This document shows, one piece after another, positions 1 to 5,762 of a DNA stretch of 8,012 bases. This stretch comes from an uncultured Bacteroidota bacterium (lineage in GTDB: Bacteria > Bacteroidota > Bacteroidia > Chitinophagales > Chitinophagaceae). Positions within the stretch are counted from its first letter, which is position 1. The number at the start of each line of letters is the position of its first letter. The notes under the pieces are model-generated. The model saw nothing but the letters and a program-made list of their open reading frames with translations, was not told the origin of the DNA and made no database searches. The DNA is taken from NCBI GenBank assembly GCA_903835145.1, contig CAILMA010000272.1, forward strand, positions 1-8,012. Direction: 5' to 3'. The translations under genes were made by a program, and so were the position numbers.

Positions 1-43
1 CTAAACGCATCGTCATTGTTTGTTCATCAGCATATAAACGGTA
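1..43. repeat. Direct repeat, left copy (R1)
   Basis: This stretch matches 1177-1219 at 40 of 43 positions in the same orientation. The first 21 bases are identical. Differences fall at 22, 36 and 39, and similarity ends after 43. Because the window begins at base 1, it cannot be seen whether the repeat extends further left. Read on the minus strand it holds the last codons and TGA stop of the broken epimerase gene, in the same frame as the C-terminal codons of the NlpE-like gene in the right copy. All three differences change the amino acid (N/K, Y/D, V/I). Confidence 0.85.
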
Positions 44-156
44 TCATCGGTCTCAAACGTAAAATAAGACCCAACCGTATGCCAACCCTTCTCCAAAAAA
101 AGTTTCAGGCAGTTGCTGCCCACCAACCCCGACGCTCCAGATATAAATACTTTCAT
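13..156 (-). pseudogene. Truncated NAD(P)-dependent epimerase/SDR fragment
   Basis: This 47-codon minus-strand frame starts with ATG at 156-154 and stops with TGA at 15-13. Its N-terminus is MKVFISGASGLVGSNC, the beta-strand plus GxSGxxGxxC nucleotide-binding loop (GASGLVG, residues 7-13) that opens NAD(P)-dependent epimerases, RmlD-like reductases and other extended SDRs. Such enzymes usually have about 280-330 residues, so only the first beta-alpha-beta part is present and the catalytic YxxxK region is absent. The last residues (TVYMLMNKQ) do not look like an epimerase. They match the C-terminus of the NlpE-like protein encoded at 1189-1629 (TIDMLMKKQ), carried here by the left direct repeat. 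The frame is therefore best read as a chimeric remnant produced by a deletion or recombination at the repeat. A -7-like word lies just upstream, so it may still be transcribed. An enzymatic role is very unlikely. A misassembly joining two loci would give the same picture. Confidence 0.65.
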
Positions 157-174
157 GCTCTATTGTTTATTGCC

Positions 175-182
175 CAAAAGTA
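175..182 (-). promoter_or_regulatory. Candidate Bacteroidota -7 element for the epimerase remnant
   Basis: On the minus strand this reads TACTTTTG, an exact match to the Bacteroidota -7 consensus TAnnTTTG. It would place transcription start about 12 bases before the ATG at 156. I see no well-spaced TTTG -33 element, so this is a tentative call. Confidence 0.3.
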
Positions 183-283
183 CAAAAGCAACAGACATTT
201 TTTCGGGTGTCAGCTACCGCTGATTTTTAGTCCTTCCAAATCATAATATCAAAATTTCACATTCCTTTGCCATCGGGAACAAC

Positions 284-292
284 TATATTTGC
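284..292 (+). promoter_or_regulatory. Candidate Bacteroidota -7 element for the Rpn gene
   Basis: TATATTTGC matches the Bacteroidota -7 consensus TAnnTTTG followed by a pyrimidine. Transcription would start near 298, giving a leader of about 13 bases before the ATG at 311. A TTTG occurs at 266-269, but its 14-base spacing is shorter than the roughly 17-23 usual for a -33 element. The match is good but may be chance in AT-rich DNA. Confidence 0.35.
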
Positions 293-310
293 ACCGGAAA
301 AATTAGAATA

Positions 311-1180
311 ATGCTCATCGCAAATCCAATTTCAGATTCTGTTTTTAAATGGCTTATGGAAGACACCAGAATAGCCCGTTTCTTTATTGAAACGATTCTG
401 GAAGAAACTGTAACTGAAGTCGTTTTGAAACAACAGGAACTGAAATACTCAAAAAAAGATGAGGTATTGCAGATAGCAAGTGCGCTATCCACCGTTCGGC
501 TCGATTATGTCGCCACCATAAAACTGGCTACCGGCGGTTACAAAAAAGTATTGATAGAGATTCAAAATGCCCGGAATGCGACCGATATCATGCGTTTCCG
601 CAACTACCTGGCACAGCATTATTCAAGAACTGATGACATACTTACAGATGATGGCATAAAGACACTCCCTCTACCTATCATCACCATATACTTGTTCGGC
701 TTCAAGCTGCCGGAGGTTGATACACCGGTAGTAAAAGTTTCAAGAGAATATGTTGATCAGGTAACCCACCAGGTCCTCCATTGCAAAAATGACTTTATCG
801 AGCAGCTAACGCACGACTGCTACATTGTGCAGATACCGCGCATTCAAAACAAAATTCAGACTAAGGTTGAAAAATTGCTCAGTTTCTTCGAGCAAAGCAA
901 CTTTATTGATGACACCAACATGTATAAAGACTATCCCTACCCGATAGATGATGACAACATACGCCTGATAGCCAATGAACTTCACTTTGCCGGTACCGAC
1001 CCCGAAAAGAGAAGAATTTTAGAAGTGGAACGGGAAGCATACCGGGTAATAGACGTTAATATTGCTGCCGGGCTTGTTGTTAAAGACAGGATAATTCAGG
1101 AAAAAGAAAAAACGATTTTAGAAAAAGACAAAGAAATCGAAGACCTAAAAAAGCAACTCCGCGAAAAGGGGGAAAACTAA
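311..1180 (+). CDS. Rpn-family PD-(D/E)XK nuclease / putative transposase
   Basis: The 289-residue product looks like the PD-(D/E)XK 'Rpn family recombination-promoting nuclease/putative transposase' group (PDDEXK_2 type), common in multiple copies in Bacteroidota. Visible signs are the N-terminal SDSVFKWLM...FFIETIL helix region (residues 9-30), the catalytic-type Asp in RLDYVA (D65), the ExQ motif in VLIEIQNA (E83, Q85) and the following RFRNYLAQHY helix (95-104). Residues about 255-286 are rich in Glu, Lys, Ile and Leu with heptad spacing and probably form a coiled coil. Length and motifs look intact, so the enzyme could be active as a Mg-dependent DNA endonuclease. E. coli Rpn proteins raise RecA-independent recombination and have been linked to phage defence. 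Whether this one mobilises DNA or acts in defence is inference. Its TAA stop lies inside the right direct repeat, 8 bases from the stop of the converging NlpE-like gene. No strong Shine-Dalgarno is seen; the start is the first ATG of the frame. Confidence 0.85.
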   Translation: MLIANPISDSVFKWLMEDTRIARFFIETILEETVTEVVLKQQELKYSKKDEVLQIASALSTVRLDYVATIKLATGGYKKVLIEIQNARNATDIMRFRNYLAQHYSRTDDILTDDGIKTLPLPIITIYLFGFKLPEVDTPVVKVSREYVDQVTHQVLHCKNDFIEQLTHDCYIVQIPRIQNKIQTKVEKLLSFFEQSNFIDDTNMYKDYPYPIDDDNIRLIANELHFAGTDPEKRRILEVEREAYRVIDVNIAAGLVVKDRIIQEKEKTILEKDKEIEDLKKQLREKGEN

Positions 1181-1219
1181 ACGCATCGTCATTGTTTCTT
1201 CATCAGCATATCAATGGTA
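1177..1219. repeat. Direct repeat, right copy (R2)
   Basis: This is the second copy of the 43-bp imperfect direct repeat at 1-43. It spans the Rpn gene stop codon (TAA, 1178-1180), the 8-base gap, and the last nine codons plus stop of the NlpE-like gene on the minus strand. It is a functional gene end here, which suggests this is the original site of the sequence and R1 the derived copy. Alternatively, both could derive from two Rpn/NlpE-tail junctions. Confidence 0.85.
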
Positions 1220-1629
1220 GATTGTATTTTCTTTTTGTCCTTGTCCAATGGTTGTAAGTTCCCGTCTTTTTGCAACAGATAAAATTGACTTTTGTCCGGA
1301 AAATCGAAATCCAAAACCACCATAAAAACTTTCTTTCCTTCAAACACATCATTCACGAGCAGCCAGTCGCCCTTCCTGCGGGATGCAATGTCTGTGCCTT
1401 TTTCCGCAATATATTTGTCTATAAGAAAGTAATGGCCTGAACTATCGGTATCAGGCTCCAGCTCCAGTTCTGACTCTATCACCTTGCACTCCTCACACGG
1501 CGCCTTGCCCTTGTATGTACCACCGCAATTTGGATACAAAGAAACATGCACCGGTGTGCTATCCGCCTCTTGTGCAAATACCTTCGATGCAGCAAAAACA
1601 ACAAAAAACAAAAACAAATACTTTTTCAT
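1189..1629 (-). CDS. Secreted NlpE N-terminal-like (copper-resistance family) protein
   Basis: From the ATG at 1629 the product has 146 residues. MKKYLFLFFVVFAASKVFAQ is a clear signal peptide with probable SPase I cleavage after A19. The mature part begins with GGTYKGKAPCEECKVIESELEL (about 36-57), matching the NlpE N-terminal domain pattern of GxYxGxxPCxxCxxIxxxLxL with its CxxC pair (C45, C48). It continues with a GDWLLV strand and ends with the YLLQKDGNLQPLDKD feature of that family. E. coli NlpE is an outer-membrane lipoprotein that senses surface and copper stress through Cpx. This homologue has no lipobox cysteine after the signal, so it is probably periplasmic or exported rather than lipidated. 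A 19-residue in-frame extension to an ATG at 1686 exists but would bury the signal peptide, so I prefer 1629. The gene converges with the Rpn gene without a terminator and is divergent from trhO. Family assignment is fairly secure; its role here is not known. Confidence 0.75.
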   Translation of the reverse strand: MKKYLFLFFVVFAASKVFAQEADSTPVHVSLYPNCGGTYKGKAPCEECKVIESELELEPDTDSSGHYFLIDKYIAEKGTDIASRRKGDWLLVNDVFEGKKVFMVVLDFDFPDKSQFYLLQKDGNLQPLDKDKKKIQSTIDMLMKKQ

Positions 1630-1800
1630 AATAGGCAATAACAAATCCCCCGGTTTAAATATTTGAGCCGCACCAAACGGGAGCATCCATTACCCTACAA
1701 ATATCCGATAGATTGCTGCCGATAAAAACCGGGAAATAATATATTTATCCACCGGTTTATGCACACCTGCAAAGCAACCACACCTAACCACAATCAGTTT

Positions 1801-1822
1801 TTATGTGACTGGAATCACATAA
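1801..1822. promoter_or_regulatory. Perfect CRP-type palindrome (TGTGA-N6-TCACA)
   Basis: TTATGTGA and TCACATAA form perfectly complementary 8-base arms around the 6-base spacer CTGGAA. The core TGTGA-N6-TCACA with flanking A and T is the classical operator shape for CRP/FNR-superfamily regulators. A Rex operator has the same core spacing but normally TTGTGA with A...T at the spacer edges, which fits less well. It lies 163 bases before trhO and 172 bases before the NlpE-like start, so it could serve either gene. Regulation itself is inferred; only the palindrome is seen. Confidence 0.6.
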
Positions 1823-1823
1823 T

Positions 1824-1852
1824 TTTGCACTTTTATTACAGACTTCATTTTG
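1824..1852 (+). promoter_or_regulatory. Candidate trhO promoter (-33 TTTG, -7 TcatTTTG)
   Basis: TTTG at 1824-1827 is followed after 17 bases by TCATTTTG at 1845-1852, one mismatch from the Bacteroidota -7 consensus TAnnTTTG. Transcription would start near 1859, putting the palindrome centre around -47, an activator-like position. A competing reading is TAATTTTGC at 1820-1828, a perfect -7 word but without a clear -33. With it the palindrome would overlap the promoter core and suggest repression. The two cannot be separated by eye. Confidence 0.35.
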
Positions 1853-1973
1853 CAGTAATATATTTTCAGCCCAACAAACGCCCACAAAAGCGCAGCACTT
1901 TTAAAAAAATGCACAGCACCACAAGGGGCGATTTGAATGAAAAGCATTATCGAAAAATGAAACTAAAACCAAC

Positions 1974-1978
1974 GGAAG
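1974..1978 (+). promoter_or_regulatory. Shine-Dalgarno site of trhO
   Basis: GGAAG sits six bases before the ATG at 1985 and supports that start. The translated N-terminus ([13 protein letters not shown]...) also fits the usual beginning of Bacteroidota TrhO proteins. Confidence 0.55.
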
Positions 1979-1984
1979 TACACC

Positions 1985-3055
1985 ATGCCAGTGCTACACA
2001 ACCGAATAAACAATGAAGAACTAAAACAGTTGATGCTCGCAGAAACAGAGCCCCGTACAACTGTCTCCTTCTACAAGTATTTCAGCATTGCTGACCCCAC
2101 AGCGTTCCGCAATCAGCTGTACCAGACTTTCTACGACCTGAAGGTTTTTGGCCGTATCTACGTTGCAGCCGAAGGTATAAACGGACAAGTGAGTGTGCCT
2201 GCAAGCAACTACGAGGCATTTAAAAATGCACTCTATGCAGCAGCGCCAGAGCTAAACGGTATCCGCATGAATATTGCCGTCGATGACGACGGAAAATCAT
2301 TCTGGGTACTGCGCCTTAAAGTAAGACCAAAAATAGTTGCCGACGGCATAGATGACCCCAGTTTCGACCCAGCAAAAACAGGAGCTTACCTCAAAGCAAA
2401 GGAATACAACGAACTCTCCGAAAAACCCGACACTATCATCGTAGATATGCGCAACCACTACGAATACGAAGTGGGTCACTTTGAGCGCGCTATAGAAATA
2501 CCCTCTGATACTTTCCGCGATCAGCTGCCTATGGCGGTCGACATGCTGAAAGATAAAAAAGACCAGAACATAATCATGTATTGCACCGGCGGCATTCGTT
2601 GCGAAAAAGCGAGTGCCTACATGCTGCACAATGGCTTTAAAAATGTCTTTCACGTGGAGGGCGGCATCATAGAATATGCCAGAAAAGCTAAAGAAGAACA
2701 ACTCCCAATAAAATTCAAAGGCAAGAATTTCGTTTTCGATGAGCGCCTTGGTGAGCGGATCACTGATGATGTGCTGGCCGAATGCCACATATGCGGCACG
2801 CCATGCGATACCCATACTAATTGCATGAACGACGGTTGCCACCTCCTGTTTATTCAGTGCCCCGATTGTGCCGTAAAATATGAAGGCTGCTGCAGCGAAG
2901 CCTGCATGGAGGAAAAAAACCTACCTGAAGACCAACAGCGGGAACGCAGGGCAGGGCGCGAAAACGGGATGATGATCTTCAACAAATCAAAAGAACATCC
3001 CCTCAGAAAACACCGCACCGAATGGAAGAAACAACAAAACGAAGAAGCTCAGTGA
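1985..3055 (+). CDS. trhO: tRNA uridine(34) hydroxylase TrhO (YceA/UPF0176, rhodanese type)
   Basis: TrhO uses molecular oxygen to hydroxylate uridine 34 of certain tRNAs to 5-hydroxyuridine, the first step toward xo5U wobble modifications. It acts in the cytoplasm; prephenate-dependent TrhP is the alternative route. The 356-residue product is full length compared with about 350 in E. coli. The N-terminal domain (about 20-115) contains [24 protein letters not shown] and the [11 protein letters not shown] strand. The rhodanese domain (about 125-235) has the active-site loop [10 protein letters not shown] with catalytic-type C200 and C206. A cysteine-rich C-terminal part (C267, C270, C274, C280, C285, C292, C295, C302, C303, C307) looks metal binding, as in many family members, followed by a basic tail. 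It stands alone, with its own control region and a terminator directly downstream. Nothing appears truncated. Confidence 0.95.
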   Translation: MPVLHNRINNEELKQLMLAETEPRTTVSFYKYFSIADPTAFRNQLYQTFYDLKVFGRIYVAAEGINGQVSVPASNYEAFKNALYAAAPELNGIRMNIAVDDDGKSFWVLRLKVRPKIVADGIDDPSFDPAKTGAYLKAKEYNELSEKPDTIIVDMRNHYEYEVGHFERAIEIPSDTFRDQLPMAVDMLKDKKDQNIIMYCTGGIRCEKASAYMLHNGFKNVFHVEGGIIEYARKAKEEQLPIKFKGKNFVFDERLGERITDDVLAECHICGTPCDTHTNCMNDGCHLLFIQCPDCAVKYEGCCSEACMEEKNLPEDQQRERRAGRENGMMIFNKSKEHPLRKHRTEWKKQQNEEAQ

Positions 3056-3060
3056 GCAGG

Positions 3061-3100
3061 AAACAATTAAGCCGGAGCGCAAGCCCCGGCTTAATTGTTT
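3061..3100. terminator. Bidirectional intrinsic terminator
   Basis: A perfect inverted repeat with 15-base arms (3061-3075 and 3086-3100; AAACAATTAAGCCGG on the left) encloses a 10-base loop. It lies 5 bases after the trhO stop and 14 bases beyond the minus-strand stop of the T9SS protein gene. A GC core flanked by A/T-rich arms gives a T-rich 3' side (TTAATTGTTT) when read from either strand, so it can end both converging transcripts. Confidence 0.85.
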
Positions 3101-3114
3101 AAAGGATTGTTGGC

Positions 3115-5706
3115 CTATTCCTTTATCAGTTTCTTTACTGTCTTTTGCGCTCCGCCAGTTACTTCTACCATATAAATTCCCGACGCAAATGAAGAAAGTG
3201 GCACATCAACACTACCCTTCTGCTGCTGCCCAAGGTCTTTTGTGTAAACACAAATACCCGACAAATCAGTTACCCGCACAACTACTTTTTCTTTTGCTAA
3301 AAGACTAAAAGCAACCTGCACATCGTCGGTCGCAGGGTTGGGTGTTACGGCTACATCAACAGCATTTTGTACCGGAGCTACAACTGCTTCAGGGTTCATG
3401 TTCAATTCAAACCTTTCATTGCCCTGTGTTACCTTATCGGCGCTTATCGTAAATCGATACTCAGTACCCTGCTGCAACAAAACGTATTGATTCAATAATT
3501 TATCATGCAGGTAGAGCTTTCCGCCACCGGGCACTGATAGTCCGTCGGCCTTAATGATAAATTGTTGCTCGTAGCCCGATGTAATGCCAAGTGGTATCAC
3601 TTTACCATCCTTATACGGGCGGGCATCCAACGCCAGCTTGTGGCCCTCAGCCGAAAGGCTGTAGAAATTAAATTCTGCGCGCACAGGCTTGGCCGCATCC
3701 AAGTCGTTTTCATTGTCAGTAGCCGCATCGTTAAAACTCAGGTAAAACATATCCCACGGATGGTAGCTGGTATCATAAACCGTGAGTGTAACATAACCCG
3801 GCAATACCCGCATAAGGCTTGCAGTACTCGTCGCTGCCTTATTGTTCTCAGTAAAATTCAACGAATCTCCATTGTGTGCCGCCCTCACCTGGAAAGCACA
3901 ATTGGCCTGCAAATAATATGGAGATGCACCCGAAGTACCTATAGGTATCACCTGAAACTGTCCGCCTGCGCCAAGTGTAGCATTCCACACATAGAATCCC
4001 GCCCCTGTTATATTACCAGCAGCCTTGGCATTGTATATCACAGTACCAATGTCCACCGGCGATGGATATGGGTTACCCACTTGGTTGTAGTCCTGCCCGC
4101 TGTCTGCCGTTCCCTTTGCAAGATACACCACCTGGCTGCCCTGGTTGAGTGTACCCCACATACCTATTGTAACTGAAGACGGAGTGTACGTGAATCCATC
4201 AAGCCCCTGCCCTTTTGCACCCCTTACAAATAATCGTATCCCCTGGTGCTGGTTTATTTTATTCGTATCGGCCAGCCCATAGGCACTTGTAAATGGTTTC
4301 CATCCCGGGTCATAAGACAAATAAGAATTGCCAGAAAGCGGTGTGTACCGGAACGCACTTGGTGCGTTGGTTCCTGTTGCCGTAAAGCCATTGCTGCGCC
4401 CGCCCGTACCAGTAACATCTATATAATTTTCTATCTGGCTCAGCGCAATACCAGCTGTAAAAGGATGGCTCCAGAAACGGAATCTGCGGTATCCGCCTTC
4501 TACATATTGAAGCACCTTCACATTGCCGGTAATAGCCGCACCAGAAGCTGTTATAGGTGCTACCCGCGCAGTAGCCAGCGAATCTGACCCCAACACAAGG
4601 CTGTCACCGGTTGCCAGTGTACCAGCATTAATGGTCAATACGTCTTTAATGGTCTGGTTTGCACCCGATGCAATAGAAGCTCCATAAGTGTTGTTCAGTT
4701 CCAGATTAGTAACAGTGCCCGACCCGCTGATGGACTGCGTGTTATTCCCCGCCAGTGCCATTTGCCCACTCCCTGCAACTGCACCACTATTTGCCAAATT
4801 CCCCTTTACACTAAGTGTATCTCCCGAGTCTACAGTAAGCGTAGTTCCTGTCGCTACCGACAAATCCTTGGTGCTGTAGTTGCCCGTGCTCACAACCGGT
4901 GCAAAGGGAGTACCACCCGGTATAGTAGCAGATACCGACCCGTTCGGTATAATACCGGTTGACCAGTTAGCGCCTAAGCTCCAGTCATTACTGGTATTGC
5001 CTATCCAAACGGTGTTGTCATAAACGTTAATCGCTTTCTGCTGTGTTGCTGTATTGCAGGTATTGCTCACCGAATAAACAATAGTATCTGTTCCTCCGGA
5101 TACCCCTGTCACCAACCCTGTTGCATCCACTGTAGCAAGCGCAGTATTGCTGCTGCTCCAGCTGCCACCGGTGGTGCTATCTGTTAGTGTCGTTGTGCTA
5201 CCGGCATTCATGCCCGCCGCTCCAGCTATAGCATCTGCTGTTACAGCCGATGTTACAGCTGTAATGTTGTAAAGTGTAGCTGTAGTTATCGCCGATGAAG
5301 TCACTGACCTGGCTGCCGTGTCAACCGTACTGCCACAATTAAGAGTATAACTTCCGCCTGTAGAGCCATTGTAAGCCATAACAAGCGTTGAAGCAGCATT
5401 GCCATTTAACCCGCTATTCAGATAACCCATACCGGCCACCCCGCTAAAACTCACCGGGCTCGAAAAGGAGAAAACGTTGAGTACGCTGTTCGCCCCGTTC
5501 ACGCTCACTGCGCTGCTGCTTTGAGAGAGCGCGTTTGAAGTGATGGTCATGTTCGCCGTCGGCGCCAGCTGCAGGCTATCTATGAATATAGGAGTGCCCG
5601 CAACCACTGTCATGCTGGTTGACCCAACAGTAAATATCTGGCCCGAAACACCGCTGCTGCCGGCAAGCAACACAACGACTAACGTAAACAGGAACCTTAT
5701 ATTCAT
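3115..5706 (-). CDS. T9SS type A sorting-domain surface/secreted protein with Ig-like domain
   Basis: The 863-residue product begins with a signal peptide (MNIRFLFTLVVVLLAGSSG, likely cleaved before Q23). After a Ser/Thr/Ala-rich N-terminal region, residues about 158-228 match a bacterial Ig-like group 2 (BIG2) domain (SWSSSNTALATVDATGLVTGVSGGTDTI, split here by eye into its typical strands). Next comes VWIGNTSNDWSLGANWSTG...IPNG (about 232-260), an adhesin-like segment frequent in Bacteroidota secreted proteins, then beta-rich repeats (about 290-390) and a larger beta region with GNPYPSPVDIG (about 544-554). Residues about 786-863 are a T9SS type A C-terminal sorting domain (VTPNPATDDVQV...VTDLSG...GIYMVEV...KKLIKE), which directs export across the outer membrane and surface attachment. 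No catalytic domain is recognised, so an adhesive or structural role is a guess. It follows the S74-domain gene by 56 bases with no visible terminator and is probably co-transcribed with it. Confidence 0.88.
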   Translation of the reverse strand: MNIRFLFTLVVVLLAGSSGVSGQIFTVGSTSMTVVAGTPIFIDSLQLAPTANMTITSNALSQSSSAVSVNGANSVLNVFSFSSPVSFSGVAGMGYLNSGLNGNAASTLVMAYNGSTGGSYTLNCGSTVDTAARSVTSSAITTATLYNITAVTSAVTADAIAGAAGMNAGSTTTLTDSTTGGSWSSSNTALATVDATGLVTGVSGGTDTIVYSVSNTCNTATQQKAINVYDNTVWIGNTSNDWSLGANWSTGIIPNGSVSATIPGGTPFAPVVSTGNYSTKDLSVATGTTLTVDSGDTLSVKGNLANSGAVAGSGQMALAGNNTQSISGSGTVTNLELNNTYGASIASGANQTIKDVLTINAGTLATGDSLVLGSDSLATARVAPITASGAAITGNVKVLQYVEGGYRRFRFWSHPFTAGIALSQIENYIDVTGTGGRSNGFTATGTNAPSAFRYTPLSGNSYLSYDPGWKPFTSAYGLADTNKINQHQGIRLFVRGAKGQGLDGFTYTPSSVTIGMWGTLNQGSQVVYLAKGTADSGQDYNQVGNPYPSPVDIGTVIYNAKAAGNITGAGFYVWNATLGAGGQFQVIPIGTSGASPYYLQANCAFQVRAAHNGDSLNFTENNKAATSTASLMRVLPGYVTLTVYDTSYHPWDMFYLSFNDAATDNENDLDAAKPVRAEFNFYSLSAEGHKLALDARPYKDGKVIPLGITSGYEQQFIIKADGLSVPGGGKLYLHDKLLNQYVLLQQGTEYRFTISADKVTQGNERFELNMNPEAVVAPVQNAVDVAVTPNPATDDVQVAFSLLAKEKVVVRVTDLSGICVYTKDLGQQQKGSVDVPLSSFASGIYMVEVTGGAQKTVKKLIKE

Positions 5707-5762
5707 AAAATAAATTTAGTACTTGTTCAAAAATTTTGACTTTCAGTAAGTAGAATCAGTTC

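Larger units (their letters stand above)
1630..1984. other. Divergent intergenic control region
   Basis: The 355 bases between the NlpE-like start and trhO contain no convincing gene. An 85-codon plus-strand frame (1759-2016) overlaps trhO out of frame, has a composition unlike a protein and looks accidental. What can be supported is the palindrome at 1801-1822, Bacteroidota-type promoter words at 1820-1852 and the trhO ribosome binding site. On the minus strand GATATTTG (1705-1698) is one base off the -7 consensus and might serve the NlpE-like gene, but this is weak. Confidence 0.6.

Noticed and set aside
210..223. TCAGC-TACC-GCTGA hairpin followed by TTTTTAG, terminator-like
   Set aside because: Arms are only 5 bases and it lies between two divergent gene starts where no transcript needs to end; probably chance.
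16..246. 76-codon plus-strand open frame at the left edge
   Set aside because: It runs antisense to the epimerase remnant and across the divergent promoter region, with no family resemblance. The minus-strand frame has a recognisable Rossmann start.
1..1219. 43-bp repeat as a target-site duplication of a classical insertion sequence
   Set aside because: It is long, imperfect and coding, there are no terminal inverted repeats inside it, and the enclosed DNA includes part of an unrelated gene. Recombination or module duplication fits better.
1630..1686. 19-residue N-terminal extension of the NlpE-like protein to the ATG at 1686
   Set aside because: It would place a polar stretch before a typical MKK... 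signal peptide; the internal Met at 1629 is the natural start.
1759..2016. 85-codon plus-strand frame, including a 19-codon end (from 1957) overlapping the trhO start
   Set aside because: Composition is His/Asn/Thr/Lys-rich and unlike a folded protein, it contains the palindrome and promoter words, and overlaps trhO out of frame. A leader peptide from 1957 has no supporting signal.
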